Shown piece after piece: positions 12,840-25,235 of a stretch of 64,000 nt of DNA. Origin of the DNA: Eonycteris spelaea (taxonomy: Eukaryota; Chordata; Mammalia; Chiroptera; Pteropodidae). The translations under genes and the position numbers were made by a program. The stretch's first letter is position 1; each line of letters starts with the position of its first letter. The notes under the pieces are model-generated. The model saw nothing but the letters and a program-made list of their open reading frames with translations. It did not search any database and was not told where the DNA came from. Where the stretch lies: contig PUFA01000528.1 in the NCBI GenBank assembly GCA_003508835.1, positions 124,001 to 188,000 on the forward strand, read 5' to 3'.

Positions 12840-12867
12840 TCTCCTGATTAAATATTTAATCAGGAGA
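12840..12867. repeat. 28-bp perfect palindrome
   Basis: The half-site TCTCCTGATTAAAT is followed directly by its exact reverse complement with no spacer. The symmetry stops on both sides. The centre is AT-rich, but the outer arms carry TCTCCTG/CAGGAGA, so this is not a simple TA repeat. No known element is recognisable around it. Confidence 0.95.
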
Positions 12868-14035
12868 ATTCAGGATTTTATAGATCTTTCTAGTTTCTGA
12901 AATTATTGATTTTTTGCTTAATTCTTTTTAAAACTTAAATTCAGTCCATGTTTTGTAGGTGAGGTGACTTTTTCTTCTATATTTATTACCTTAATGACAA
13001 CATATATCAACTATATTACTAGTATAGTTTTGATTATTATTTTGTTCATCTATTTAGAACTTTTTTTCACTCAGTTTTCTCCATGCAGCATTTTATTCAC
13101 ATTTAAATGGGAGATTTTTAGTTTTCACTATTTAAAAGTACCTAAAATTTAAAATTTCAAACAGTTTTACCTCTTTGGACAAAAATATACTATTTTTTTA
13201 ATTGTTGAAGATCTTTTAATTTTGTTAGTCTCCAGGTTATTTTCACTATGAATTAATGGGTTTTAATGTGAATCTTACCTGATGACAGTTTTTCTTCTAA
13301 ATTGGCACTAGAAATCCTGTCCAAAAAATGAGGTTTACATTTTCAGTATGGCCATACACCATTACTTAAGATATCCATTAATTAATATATGTTTTAAAAC
13401 ATTCAGTCTACTTTTTGCTATTGAAATTTTATTCACTGCAAGTAAAGATATTTAACACACTCTGCCAAAGACTGATATTTACATTTTATCATTTTCTTTT
13501 TCCCTTCAGCTATGCCAACAGAAAAGTAATATCGTCTAATTATGAAATCTTGCTATGATTTTTGAGAAATATATATGTAGCAGTTATGAAAGATGGTTCG
13601 TACATGTTCTGTCCATTCAGCTTCTTTTTGTTGAACCAAGTGTTAAACAGCATACTGGTAAATGTCAAAATTCAGTTTGCACATTATAGCATGAATATAT
13701 AAATTAAAAAAGTGATAGATGATAGATAAATAAAATTTAGGTTAAAAGACATCTATAAGAACCCTTTGTACATGTCACATGACCTTAGAAGAGGTAAAAA
13801 TAATATAGTAAATTCTCCTCATAGCTACAATATGAAGCTAACTCTAGGCAAACTTAGTTTGGTTTTGGTACCCTCCTGCTTTTATAAGTCTACTGTGTAT
13901 TGAGAGTGTTTTCTCACTGTTTTGCCACAACTTGCATCACTGATGCTATTTGCTCCTGAAAGTAAATGTACATGTCAAGTTGCACCTACATTCCTAAATC
14001 TCAATATATCAGCAAAAACAATGACAAAGACAACA
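12868..14035. other. Unassigned AT-rich intergenic DNA
   Basis: I see nothing recognisable here. Confidence 0.5.
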
Positions 14036-14212
14036 ATATATCATAATTGTACAGCTAATAAATCCAAACACTATACTAGGAGCTTTATGTGTATGTGTCA
14101 TTTGATCTGAGCATCTACCCATGGAGATAAGCAATATATCAATTTTACAGCAAAATTAGCATTTATTTTCAGGATTGATTCTAAAACTTATGTTCTGTTC
14201 ACTATTCTATAC
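14036..14212 (-). mobile_element. MIR SINE fragment, antisense, diverged
   Basis: Blocks in reversed-MIR order: 'CAGCTAATAAATCCAAACAC', 'CTATACTAGGAGCTTTATG', 'CATTTGATCTGAGCATCTAC', 'CAATTTTACAGC', and 'TTCTGTTCACTATTCTATAC' at the end. Each is degraded but the order and spacing fit MIR. Confidence 0.65.
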
Positions 14213-17200
14213 TAAAGATAATTTTTGAAATCAATTACAAATTTCCATAATGCTGACATTTTGGCAACACGGCATGAACTTTTATCACAGATATTTTCAG
14301 AACATAAAATCTAAGACGTAATAAGATTTATGTGATATCTTTCAGGTTTGTATGTTCATAGGAATTTATGTTACTCATGATAAAGGTGAATAAATGTTCC
14401 ATAGTGTGAAAGTAGACTTCTAGAAAATACCTCCAAAATGTAGGTCACCTTTCTGGCATCAATCAGAAAAGAAGTTTGAATATTATTTTCTATTATTATT
14501 ACAGTAAATAACAAGTCTTATTTATATGCTATTTATTTTCTTGCTAATTTTATTTACTTAGTAAAGCCAAAAGAAGGAGATATTGAAGATTTAAAACACT
14601 AAATGATTTATAAATCATTATTTGGATAATAATATTGTTGTTTTATATTCCCTAGGGGCAATGACAGTTTCTAAAAACAAACAAGAAACAAATATACAAA
14701 CCATAAAAACACACTGTTACAAAATCTTTCCCTCACCATTTTCTACTGCAGAGACAAAAATAGCTTTTTTATTGCCTATTTCTTGTTAAACCAAATTATA
14801 ATTTGCCAAAACCAATTCCATATTAATGGATTTACAGCATGCTTTGGAGTTACAACACACCTTAGTGTATATCAATCAAAACGGTGTTGAAGAAGATTTA
14901 ATTTAAAATTAATTCTTAATTGATTTAAAGCATAAAATGAAAAATATAAACTTTGAAAACATAAAAATTTGTTCACCAGGTTTCTCTATGGACTTCTCTA
15001 ATAATTCAGAGCCCTAATTAGAAAACATCAGTCAGTAGTAATAAAACAACTATAATATGTTGTCAATATACTGAGAAGTTATTTTTGTTAAATAATTACA
15101 TTTTAACTTTATTTAACTTCTTAGTTTTGCATACATAAATACCTACAACAAGGCCCACAAAAATTTCAGTCACATTCTGATAATTTCTTTAGCAACAGTT
15201 TTTCATGCATATTCTACAAGTATTCATTCATCTACTAGATATCAAGCACTGAATGTACTACCAATGCAGAAAAATAAAGAAAAAGAAGTATTTGGGGCTT
15301 ACCCCACTTAATAAAAATTTTCAATTCTTGGAGTGGTTGTTTTGATGTCACTCATATTTACAAATATCACATGTTGGAAAATAAAACTTTAAAATGGAAG
15401 ACTGTCTTTAAAAATCTTGTATAAAGTAAAGGTAGATGTGCAAGTCTAACCTATGAAATCTTTTGAATCAGTCTAAATGATATTTATATTCAAAGTTACT
15501 GATATAAATATATATCTGGTTACAGAAAAATGACCATTACAACTTCAAAAGAATGGTGTCACATTATTTGTAATCAATTAAAAATCAAAAATGGACAATT
15601 AAATTTTAAAATAATTCTGAAACAAACGTTAAGATGAAATAAATGAAAACAACAACAATGATCCTGGTAGAAATGTTCAAAGGGATCATTAACTACAATA
15701 AAATGGTTAATTGATTGTTACTAATTGAAAGATGCTTTTATTTATATTTGTTGGGTGATGCATTTTTGAGCCAATTAGTTAATAAAATGTATTCCCACCT
15801 ATTTTCTAAATTCCTAATGTATATTAACATATGTAACAATTCTAATTAGTTACTAGGTTAATGAAAAATTATTTGAAGAGTTAGAAATAGTATTTCCTTT
15901 ATGTTTCTTTAAAGAATTTTAAAAAATACTTAGGATTCTAACCTTATCTCATTTTTAGAAGAGTGAAAAAGAGATGGACTCCTAGACATAACTAATTATT
16001 TTTCATATAGGCTATACACAGTGAGATAATTCATTTCATAAGCAATATACAGCTTCTAAAATGATTTGCTTGAGTCTATATTGTAAGTTGATGATTTTCA
16101 GGCAAAAAAGATATGGGCAGATTGAGTTTATTTTCATACCACTTGAAGATAATCTAATTAAGATGGCTCTGTTGAATTGATAGGCAGGTCAAACATTATA
16201 GCCAATAATAGCTTGACGATAATGCTTCCTACTTACTCCTAACACCCCCAAATATATATCTTTAGGTTTTGTATGTTTACAAATGATTTGATTACTTGTA
16301 ACTACATTTTCCCCTCTTACCTCCTTATAAATGTCTGTAAACCTGTCAAAAATGGAGATCAAATTCTCTTTTAAGTCTTAAACTCAGATGAAACTCTGTT
16401 AAATCCTAAATGTTTCCTCTATATCATAGTACTAAATCAATGCCAATATTATCATCTAGGGAAAAATTGCCCCCTTTCAAAATATATAATAATCTAAAGG
16501 TCTATAAGGAAAAGTGCCCATCTACAAATTTTATAAATTCATTGTTTCTACCACACAAAACATCAACAAAACATTTTCTTCAAAAGTATGGTGACTTAGA
16601 GTTTGGAGTATTAAAGAAAATATAGGGAAAATTCAATGTTTTCAGTAACATTGTGAGGGAGAGTGTTAGGAATTCTGTACTTTTAATATTATTTCAAAAA
16701 GGCAATATTATTGTACAATATAAGGTAAAGCTGGCTTTTTTCACATTTTCATCTTTAAAAAAAGAATATCTCTTGCAGATAAATCTGTATTTTGTAAACT
16801 CAGTAGGTCAAGTACAAAGGAATTCACTTTAGCTTTTAATTTTCAAGCATCAATCTATTAGCAAAAAAATTTCAAAGTCAAGATTTTGAGCATAAAATGA
16901 TCTATTATTTTAATTGTCAGCACTAAAAACATATGCTATCAAGCATTGCAGATGGATGCAGACAGCTGTAAACCTGACTTATTTTGTTTCATGCACTATA
17001 TATAGTGTTGTCTCTAATGACAATGAGCCATATATGACAAACTACAATTACAATACATTGTATTGTCAGAATATTTCTAACAAATATTTTAAACCAGTCT
17101 TCCACAACAGAAATAACATAATTATTTTTCTTCTGTGAATTTTAGATACATTTTCTAAGACATCATTAAGAACTATAGATTTAAGATTGATCACAATAGA

Positions 17201-20012
17201 TGTTTCAAATTATTTTTAGAGAATAAATGTTGAAAATTCAATTGCATAGCTAAGACATTTATAGTCACTGAGACCAAACTGTTTTGAAATTAAACCATTC
17301 TGTCAGCAAGTTACCTCTTGTTCAGACAAACTTACTATAAAAATATTAAAATTAAAATCATTATCATAAAAAATGAAGTCTAAAGTAAAATAAATAAGCT
17401 GCTCAATTAACACTGGAAGTGAAAATTCTAGTCAAACAAATACCATGGGGAAATCATGTAGTATTAATTCTTAACTGCTATTTTTTACATTTAATATTTT
17501 TCTTCTAATGTTACTTAGTCTTATCTTTATCCTCAGATAAAAAAAAATAGAACACAAAAGTTCAAAAATAGAATCAGAACAGAACTAACATGCATTTTAA
17601 GATGAACTGTCACACAATTCTACAAGGACTAAAATTTGGCAGAATGCCATTTAGACAATATTTTCCAATGGGCAAAATCCTAAAGATGTTCACAGTACAA
17701 TAAGCTCAAGTCAAGTAATTTTAACCCTGGAAAAAAGTCATTGATAACTATTCTCAAAAGACTTTAAAGCAGATGGCAGGTCTCATATTCTCATATGAAG
17801 CATACTTTATATTTCTCTACAGACAGAGGCTGCTAAACCTGAAAGAGCTTCTTTCTTATTTAACAATACACTGGAAGTTTTAAGAAAACTTACTGTGAAG
17901 ATAGAAAAGTCATTTACTTTTCAACTTTTCTTCCACATCGAAAAATCTGAGTGTGATATTATCTGTTAGTGAAGCTCACCAGGCAGTGATTTTCACAGGG
18001 TTATGCACTACCGGGGTTTCAGAGAATCTGAGTAGTGAAGAGGTGTAATTTGAGAGTCCATCAATTATTGTGATCTGCATCCCCTAGAGGTTACCACACA
18101 CTCACCTTCCCTGAGAAGCACTGATTTCTCTTCCCCTGTAAGGCGTAAAATACTATGAACAAGGGCTTGTGTATAAAAGCATCTAAACTCGATCTATTCT
18201 AGCTTTTTATTGGCCAGGTGTGGATTACTCTTTTAAAATTTCACTAACTCCCTGACATTGGCTTTCAATGGCCTATCCAATTCCTAAAGGGTATGTATGG
18301 CAAATACTATTAAAAGAAAATAGTTATCTATGACGTTAATCATCAGGCTGCTAGCTTCCACATGGGTGCTCTCTGGGTAGGATGATTCTATAGGAGGGTC
18401 TCTCTGCCATCCTAGGGTTGGAAGACTTCTCAAGCAGCTACCTTTTTTTGTGCCAATTGTCACTTTCAGGTCTTATTTTATCCCCTACCTCTCCAGGAGT
18501 TTCTTTTCAGATACTGTTGGATTTCTCATTGGTCAAGGTAAGTTTTGTCATATAGGTGAAAGGGGAAAGCACTTAGCATTCTGATTAATCTTCTCCTGAA
18601 TAAATATAAAACAGTTATTTATGTTAGCTCAAGTCATTGACCACTAACAAGAAAATGATTTATTTTTCCTATAAGTTAACATTTGTATTTTTATTGCAAA
18701 ATGAAAGACCAAAAAATCCAGTATTGAGGCATCTAGGATGTATTTAGTTGGGCCCTGGCATTGTCTGGTGCAGGACACATTCAATTCAGTATTCTCTGTA
18801 GAGTTGTGTCTGGGCTCTGTGCAGTGTTATTCTCTCTTGCTTTATTGGAAGCCAGAGTATATGAGTCCATCTGCTCCAGATTCACTCTACCATATGTGTT
18901 ACGAAAGCTCTCCTGCATCAGAAGATAGGGTGAAACTATAAATAACCAGGTGCCTTGACAGCTGTGGCACAAGCTGGATTTATTTAGTTCATGTTAATTA
19001 TACCATCAAAGAAGCTAAAAGGCTAAATTTTCAGATGGCACAACAGTACCAGCATGATCACTGAAACAAAGTAAATAAGTTAACATATGAAAGTTGGCAA
19101 TACTAAAAGAAAATAAGAGGCAGTTTTATAAATAAAAATGAAGAAAGGCCTTGTTGGGTGAGGCAATTTGACCATCTGTCTTATCTGTGGGTGGGAGGAG
19201 CCATATCATGGTGTGTTCTAACAGAGTTCTGTCTAGAATGTCAAAGGCACAGAAGGAAATAAAGAGGGACACCAGAAAAGGGAGAGTATGACAACTGGTA
19301 CATTTGCCTGCATTATCTCCACACAGTAAAGTTGGGAAGGGAAAATTTCACTCTGGCCTGGGTGGTCTATATGAGAGAATAACACACAGCAGGGCAAACA
19401 GAAATCCACTGCTACATCGCTCAGCCAGTTATGGACACAGATGCACAATTCAATTCATGCTAATAAGAGCTATTAGTTCCCAGAGAAAATTCATTGGCAT
19501 TTCCTTTATGATGCACAAATATGTTCTGCTAGAGTTTTAGTATAACTCTGAAGTTTGCATCTTCAAGAGATGTCACTGCACCATTTGTGTACTTGTCTGT
19601 TTACAATGTGAAATTACAATGGCATCAGTAAATGTTCATTTGAGGCTCATAAATAAAATTCTCCATATCACTTTTAATCTCAAATCTCTTTCAACAGTAC
19701 AGTTAAACACACCCATAACAAGTTCAATTTGATTACAATTATTAAAAGAATTGGATTTCATAGGATAAAATATGGACACATGCCAAAGTTCTGAAAGCAA
19801 AGATTATGTATCATTTTATGTCTCCATTGATTTATGATGTCATTAACTGAATTTTTAGTAGACAAGCTTCATAATAGTTTACCATACCTATTTATGGCTA
19901 TTGTTTAACACATTGACTATTAATATGTTCACGAGTTTTCAGACAGGTATTTTCCATTTGAAGAGTGTTGTTAAATAGTAATAATTTTGATAATAATAAT
20001 AATAAGAAGAAA
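14213..20012. other. Unassigned AT-rich intergenic DNA
   Basis: About 5.8 kb without a confident repeat or gene. An 18-bp perfect palindrome (AATGATTTATAAATCATT, 14602-14619) is present but AT-rich. A patch around 15190-15310 vaguely resembles generic mammalian 'attcattcatc...tatcaagcactga' repeat tails and is unassigned. The stretch 17930-19450 is GC-richer than its surroundings, but its frames (for example 18738-18941) show no domain, splice context or codon signal that I can support. Confidence 0.45.
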
Positions 20013-20222
20013 ATAATTAACACTTATGAATACTTACACTGTACTAGGTATATCTCTTAATGCTAACAACAGCTTTGTAAGTTAGGCATTATTATCATAT
20101 TATTTTCGAGATTTGCAAACTGAGAATCTGAGGTGTTAAATCACTTACAAATTTCAAAAGAGTGCTTGATATAAGAAGTGGAATTCAAAATCATGGCTGT
20201 CTGCACTCTAAAACCACTGACT
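20013..20222 (-). mobile_element. MIR SINE, antisense
   Basis: Reversed MIR blocks occur in order: 'CACTGTACTAGGTATATCTC', 'GGCATTATTATCATATTATT', 'CAAACTGAGAATCTGAGGTG', 'TTAAATCACTTACAAATTTC', and 'GGCTGTCTGCACTCTAAAAC'. The element is nearly complete and diverged. Confidence 0.85.
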
Positions 20223-20439
20223 TGTAGGTATATTGGCCAATAGCCCAGAGGAAAGAGAAACATCAGAACATGACTGATTTGAAGTTCCTGTAATAAATAT
20301 ATAGGGTTACTATTATTTCTTTCTGTCCCAGGATATATGGGCTATTTTGTTCTCTGAAATAGTAGAGGATATTTTTCAAACTACAAAGAATAGAGAACAT
20401 TAGAATTCTTCGCATTATGTCTTCCAAATGGCCATAGAG

Positions 20440-20476
20440 GTGTGTGTGTGTGTGTGTGTGTGTGTATGCGCGCGCG

Positions 20477-20511
<35 letters not shown>

Positions 20512-20532
20512 AGAGAGAAGAGAGAGAGAGAG
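20440..20532. repeat. Composite (TG)n-(CG)12-(AG)n microsatellite
   Basis: A TG run (20440-20465) passes through TATG into an uninterrupted run of twelve CG dinucleotides (20469-20492), then an AG/AAG run to about 20532. Alternating purine-pyrimidine sequence of this kind is a classical Z-DNA former, and the AG tract is a homopurine run. Confidence 0.97.
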
Positions 20533-20764
20533 GACATAGGTAAAGAATTATAAGGAAAGTGCTAGAATAAATCTTCTTTTTAAACCTTCTCCCAATTCAT
20601 TAACACTTAAATCTTCCTTTCTTAAAGGTGAGGAATAAAAAAAAAGCTAAAAGGAGTAAGAAAAAAAGAAAGGAGAGAAAAAAAGAATAAAGGCAAGTAG
20701 CAAGCCCAAAATAGTAAAGTAGCAAGAATACTGAACACATCCAATACTCAACTTTGTCAAAATT

Positions 20765-20890
20765 AGCTGTGTTATCTCGGGTGAGTCATGACATACACTG
20801 CATTTTAACTTCCACATTTATAAATAAAGAAACGTGGACCAAATCACCTCCAGAGTCTCTTCCAAATACAATTGGTATTTTTTCTAATAG
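20765..20890 (+). mobile_element. MIR SINE core fragment, sense
   Basis: 'TAGCTGTGTTATCTCGGGTG', 'AGTCATGACATACACTGC', a decayed 'cctcatctgtaaa' block, then 'GGACCAAATCACCTCCAGAG' and 'TCTTCCAAATAC' follow the MIR sense order. Confidence 0.7.
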
Positions 20891-21159
20891 TTTTACCTTA
20901 GATTATAAGATAAAATATTATTTTAAAAGAGCATATTTAAGATAAGCAATATGCACTTTTCAGTTTCAACATTTTTCAACTTCATAAATATGAATAATAT
21001 TTAATAATTTTCTAAAGTAATATGATTTTATGTGCCAGTATGTTAGCATTGATATTAGGTAAGACATTGTTGAAATCAAGCTTTTATCTTTCCTTATACT
21101 TGTTTTTAGTGTCTCCATGAAAGTACAGTTTGATGCAAACTTTTCCTTATTTTAATATG

Positions 21160-21293
21160 TATAAATATATCTATGTATCTGTGTATGTATGTGTATATAT
21201 ATACATATACACACATATACATATATACATGCATACACATATATACATATATATACACATACATGCATATACATACATATATACACACATACA

Positions 21294-21327
<34 letters not shown>

Positions 21328-21345
21328 CACATATATATATAAAAT
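21160..21345. repeat. Large TA/CA/TG-type microsatellite
   Basis: About 180 bp of imperfect TATG/TACA/TATA units. All six frames stay partly open and give Tyr/Ile/His-rich hypothetical peptides of 65-102 residues. These are artefacts of the dinucleotide structure and not genes. Confidence 0.95.
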
Positions 21346-21965
21346 TCCTCAATACATAACCCCAAAATAATGCAGGCCAAATTGTTATTATGAAATTCAC
21401 AAAATTGATCAAAATATATTTCTTAGTCATTTCAGGTTGCTCTCTTTTTCTACTTTGCATTGCCCTTTTAAGACAGAACAGTAATGTTTCAAATTGCTCA
21501 CAGCAATGCCTGAAGTTTAGAACTGCTGAAATGTCCTTCTAGCTCTCTATAAATATTATTTATGCTCTATTTATTAGGAGTAAAACATTTTCATCAATTC
21601 CATTATATTTTGAGGTTAATAGATATCTATTGAATTTTAGTAGCTTAATCATAAAAATAGAAAAATAAATGCAATAGTTGAAATAAGCAACATGATAATA
21701 AAATCAAAATCATAATCTTTTACCAAAATACAAACATTCTACATTTCTGTTCTTGAAAAAACCCCTTTTCTAAATTCACATAATTTCTCTGTTTTCCTTA
21801 GCAAACTCTCCAAAAAAGCTGTCTATACAAGATGTATCCAATTTCTCTCCTCTCATTCTATCTTGAACCCATTTGACCCAGATTTTCACTTCCAATACTA
21901 TTCTGAAAATTCTATTATCAAGGCACAAATAACTTCCATGGTGCTAAAATCAAATAGTTAATTCT
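21346..21965. other. Unassigned AT-rich intergenic DNA
   Basis: No recognisable feature is seen before the L2 fragment. Confidence 0.5.
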
Positions 21966-22735
21966 CAGATCTCATTTTCTTGATTTACTCTTGATATTGT
22001 GGATCATGCTTTCCCTTCCATGAAATATGTCTTCCCTCGGATTCCAGTCTCCCACTGACTCTTAGTTTTTCTCTTATATCATACTGTTCCTTCTCAGTCT
22101 ACTTTGCAATTTCTTCTCATCTCCTCTGTTTCTAAAGGCGGGAATGTTCTGGAAATCAATCCTTAGACCTTCCACTTCCTCATCTATACTCATTTCCTAG
22201 GTGATTGCATCCATTTTTTTTCATGGCTTTAAATTCCATCTATACACTCTTAACTCCAAGCCAAGACAATTTGCCTAAAATGCAGCCTTTATATCTAAAT
22301 ACCTACTTAACTTCTTTCTTTACATGTGAAAGAAGCCTCACAGAGCCATGTGTTACCCCAATTATTTTCCCCTCAAACTTGCTTCTCTACATCATCATTT
22401 CAATTTAAAAAATGTAAGCTTTTATTTTTTTAGATTAAAAAAATTGGAGTCACCCTTAATTCCTTCATCTTTCTTAAATTGCATATTCAATACATTAAGA
22501 AATTCTGTTGGCTTTATCTTCAAAATATAGCTGCAATCTGAAAACTATCTTGCACATATATTGCTGCTGTCCTGGACAAAACCATAATTCATCTGAATTA
22601 TTGCAGTACTTTCTAATTGGTCTTGTTTTGGCTCTACTGCTATTCAGTCTGTTCTCGAAATAGCAACCAGAATGATCATCGTAAAACAAGCATTAGATTA
22701 TGCCACTTCTCAAAACCCACCTTTAAGAGTTACCT
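21966..22735 (+). mobile_element. L2 (LINE2) ORF2 fragment, sense
   Basis: About 770 bp of ancient L2 reverse-transcriptase ORF sequence. Colinear landmarks include 'CAGTCTACTTTGCAATTTC', 'CAATCCTTAGACCTTCCAC', 'GGCTTTAAATTCCATCTATA', 'TTGGAGTCACCCTTAATTCC', 'CTGTTGGCTTTATCTTCAAA', 'ATTATTGCAGTACTTTCTAA', and 'GCAACCAGAATGATCATCG'. Stops break all frames; the remaining plus frames (22205-22530) are shreds of the old ORF. The L2 3' UTR and its terminal repeats are not present. Low-complexity A/T interruptions lie near 22400-22445. Confidence 0.9.
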
Positions 22736-23040
22736 CAGTCTGATTTCTTCATGCTAGTAGGTTGTCCCAGGAGCCACTGTTGAAAGCAGTATGCAGTATT
22801 TTGAACACTTGAAGAACCAGTCAGAGCACATCCACCCCCTCAGATATACAAGTACCAGTTTTCCAGTTTTCCTTTTTCAAAGGTTTAAGTCTTCGGCCCA
22901 CAGAACCCTCCTCTGTGCTCATCAGACATAAGCACCAACTGAGATGCACCTTCTCCTCAGAGGGTTTTAGTTGTATACACAATGTAGCAAGCCCAGTATA
23001 GCATAAGTTTATCATTGATTTTAACTAAAATCTCTTGAAA
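22736..23040. other. Unassigned intergenic DNA
   Basis: About 300 bp between the L2 and the old L1-like element, with no recognisable family. Confidence 0.5.
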
Positions 23041-23729
23041 ATATTTAAAAGCAACTACTTGAGGACTCTGAAATATAAACAAAAACTAGGAAGATTGTAG
23101 AAAGGAGTCAAAACATGAAGAAGCAACACATTCAAGGATTAGAATATCCATGCATTTCCCCCCCGCCCTTTTGTTTCATGGATTTGCCCATAGCGTCCCA
23201 ATTGCAAAACTAAGCTAAGGAGTGCAGCTGGCAGGTAAATCTCCAAAAGAAACTGAGTCTTTCTGCCCAGAGGAACCAGAAAAGGGTCAGAGGATATGAG
23301 GGAAATCTTAGAAACAGAAATGTTAAATAAAGAGAATTTCTAATTCTGTGTATGAAACTCTGCAAGTCCCAGGCTTACCTCTGAGTTGCACAAGCTAAAG
23401 AAAAACCCAAAGCAGAATAGCAAGAAGCTTTGAGAAATAAACTATGATATAAACCTAAGCTTCAGACTAACCTATGAGGCATGCATGCACTGAGTTAACC
23501 AAAACTTCATAGCAAACTCTTTCAAAATTAAGAATTTTTAAAAATTTGAGATTAGAACAATTGTCTGCCAAACAAACAAATAGAAAATCCACATTATTCA
23601 GAGAATTCAAATAGAATTGAGGATCTATACCACATAACACTTGACATAAAAAGACTTAGGATAATATAACCAACTCTAAAAACTTAAAAAAAGAAATGAA
23701 CAGATTTCAATACTAAGAGTAGCCAGGTA

Positions 23730-24128
23730 TAGAAATTATCAGACAAAGATTTTAAAGCAGCTATTAGAACTATAAACTAGCTCCATGAGCTAAATGGAAA
23801 GATGAAATTTCTATCTCTTTCATAATATTAGAAACTATAAAAAAGTATCCAAATGAAAAAAAAATCTAAAATAAATAATTAATGTGGTCAATAACAGAAT
23901 GGAGATGATAAAAGAGTCAATGTGATCAAGTGAATTTGTACAATCTGAAGAACAGAGATAAAAAAAATAGGAAAAAACAATAAATGGAGCTTTGGGGGAC
24001 ACTAGGACAATCTCAAACATCGTAAAATATGTCATTAGAGTCTCAAAGGAGAAGAGAAAGAGATCAGTGCAAAAAATGTATATATTTGAAGAAATAAGAG
24101 CCAAACTTTCACATTTGATGAAAGACCA

Positions 24129-24160
<32 letters not shown>

Positions 24161-24560
24161 ACACACACACACACACATTAAAGAAGCTCAGCAGATCCGA
24201 ACTTAAAGAAAACAATGGTCAGAAACATCATAATCAAACTACTAAAAACAATAGATTATGAAAAACTTTGAAAACAGCTAGAGAAAAACAACACATTACA
24301 ATTAGGGGAACAATGATTTGAACAACTATTAATTTTTGTCATTAAAAAATATGGAGACCAGAAGACAGTGGAGCAGCATCTTAAAATGATGAAGGAAAAT
24401 AACTATGAATCTAAAAATTTACATTCACTGAAAATCTTTTCCAGGAGAAAAGATAAACAAAGACATTATCAAAAGAAGGAAAACATAGAAAAGTCGTTGC
24501 TAATAGCCCTCAGCTCTAAAAATGCTAAAATAAGGTTTTCGGCTAAAAGGAAACGATAGA
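23730..24560 (+). pseudogene. HAL1/L1M ORF1 remnant
   Basis: Decayed coding region for an L1-type ORF1 RNA-binding protein. Surviving plus frames at 23992-24261 and 24368-24559 contain fragments such as 'TRTISNIVKYVIRVSKEKR' and 'KENNYESKNLHSLKIFSRRK'. The second corresponds to the '...YESKFTF...'-like part of HAL1 ORF1 C-terminal regions. An AC microsatellite (24128-24178) has expanded within it and encodes a Thr-His run with no meaning. Multiple stops and frameshifts abolish function. Confidence 0.55.
24128..24178. repeat. (AC)n microsatellite
   Basis: About 50 bp of AC with one interrupting T, lying inside the old ORF1. It generates a spurious Cys/Val-rich frame on the minus strand. Confidence 0.97.
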
Positions 24561-25235
24561 AAATTGAATTTATTAAATTTATTTATCAAAAGAATAAATT
24601 TATAAATATTATATTTTATTTTGTAAGTAATTAGAGGTCTATCTGAAAGCAAGTAGAGTATTTTCAGGAAAAATGAAAAAAACAAGAAAAACAGTAAATA
24701 TATAGGTAAATATAAAACTCTTTTTTCTTCTTAAGTTCTTTAAAATATGTATCTTTGTCGAAATCAATTATGTTAATTTAACCCATAGGACACCTAGGTT
24801 GATGGAGAAGAGTTAAAGAAACTTACATGGTTGTTAAGCTGGTCCACTTTCACTGAAATGGTAAAATATCCCTCTGAATAGACTGTGAAACATAACATAT
24901 GCATACTCTAAAACCTAGAGCAAGCATTAAAGATGTGATACCAGAGATACAGACAACAATCAATGAAATTAAAACTAGAATATGAAAAAAGAATCAAAGA
25001 ATACAAAAAAGGCAAGAAAAAAGAGAGCGGAACACAAAAGAGAGGAGTCGAACAGAAAACAATAACATGATAGAACTAAATGTTATTGTGTCAATAAAAC
25101 ACATACAAATAAATAGTTGTAATATATATATTAAGAAATCGTCAAGATGAATTCAAAAAAGGCTCACTATATTCTATCAACAAGAAACCTATATTAACTG
25201 TAAATATATTGATAAGTTAAAAGTTGAAGAATGTT

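Larger units (their letters stand above)
23041..25235 (+). mobile_element. Ancient HAL1/L1M-like element (5' part, ORF1, start of ORF2-like region)
   Basis: The 5' part (23041-23700) is assigned by context. From about 23730 the ORF1 region of HAL1/old L1M is recognisable: 'GACAAAGATTTTAAAGCAGC', 'GCTATTAGAACTATAAACT', then after an AC microsatellite 'AACATCATAATCAAACTACT', 'AACAACACATTACAATTAGG', and 'GGAGACCAGAAGACAGTGGA'. After about 24880 the sequence continues into the ORF1-ORF2 junction and a decayed endonuclease start ('CTATCAACAAGAAACC'). Homology stops near 25235, where a different and less decayed L1 begins. HAL1 elements naturally lack ORF2; whether this is HAL1 or a truncated L1M cannot be settled by eye. 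Confidence 0.7.

Noticed and set aside
15170..15310. Sequence resembling generic mammalian repeat tails ('attcattcatctactagatatcaagcactg' type).
   Set aside because: The match is short and could fit several old families, so I could not support a call.
21106..21460. Overlapping frames of 65-102 residues on both strands rich in Tyr, Ile and His.
   Set aside because: They are translations of a TA/CA/TG microsatellite that happens to lack stops.
23835..24261. A 126-residue minus-strand frame with a Cys-Val run and a plus-strand frame with a Thr-His run.
   Set aside because: Both cross the (AC)n microsatellite inside an old ORF1 relic and have no independent support.
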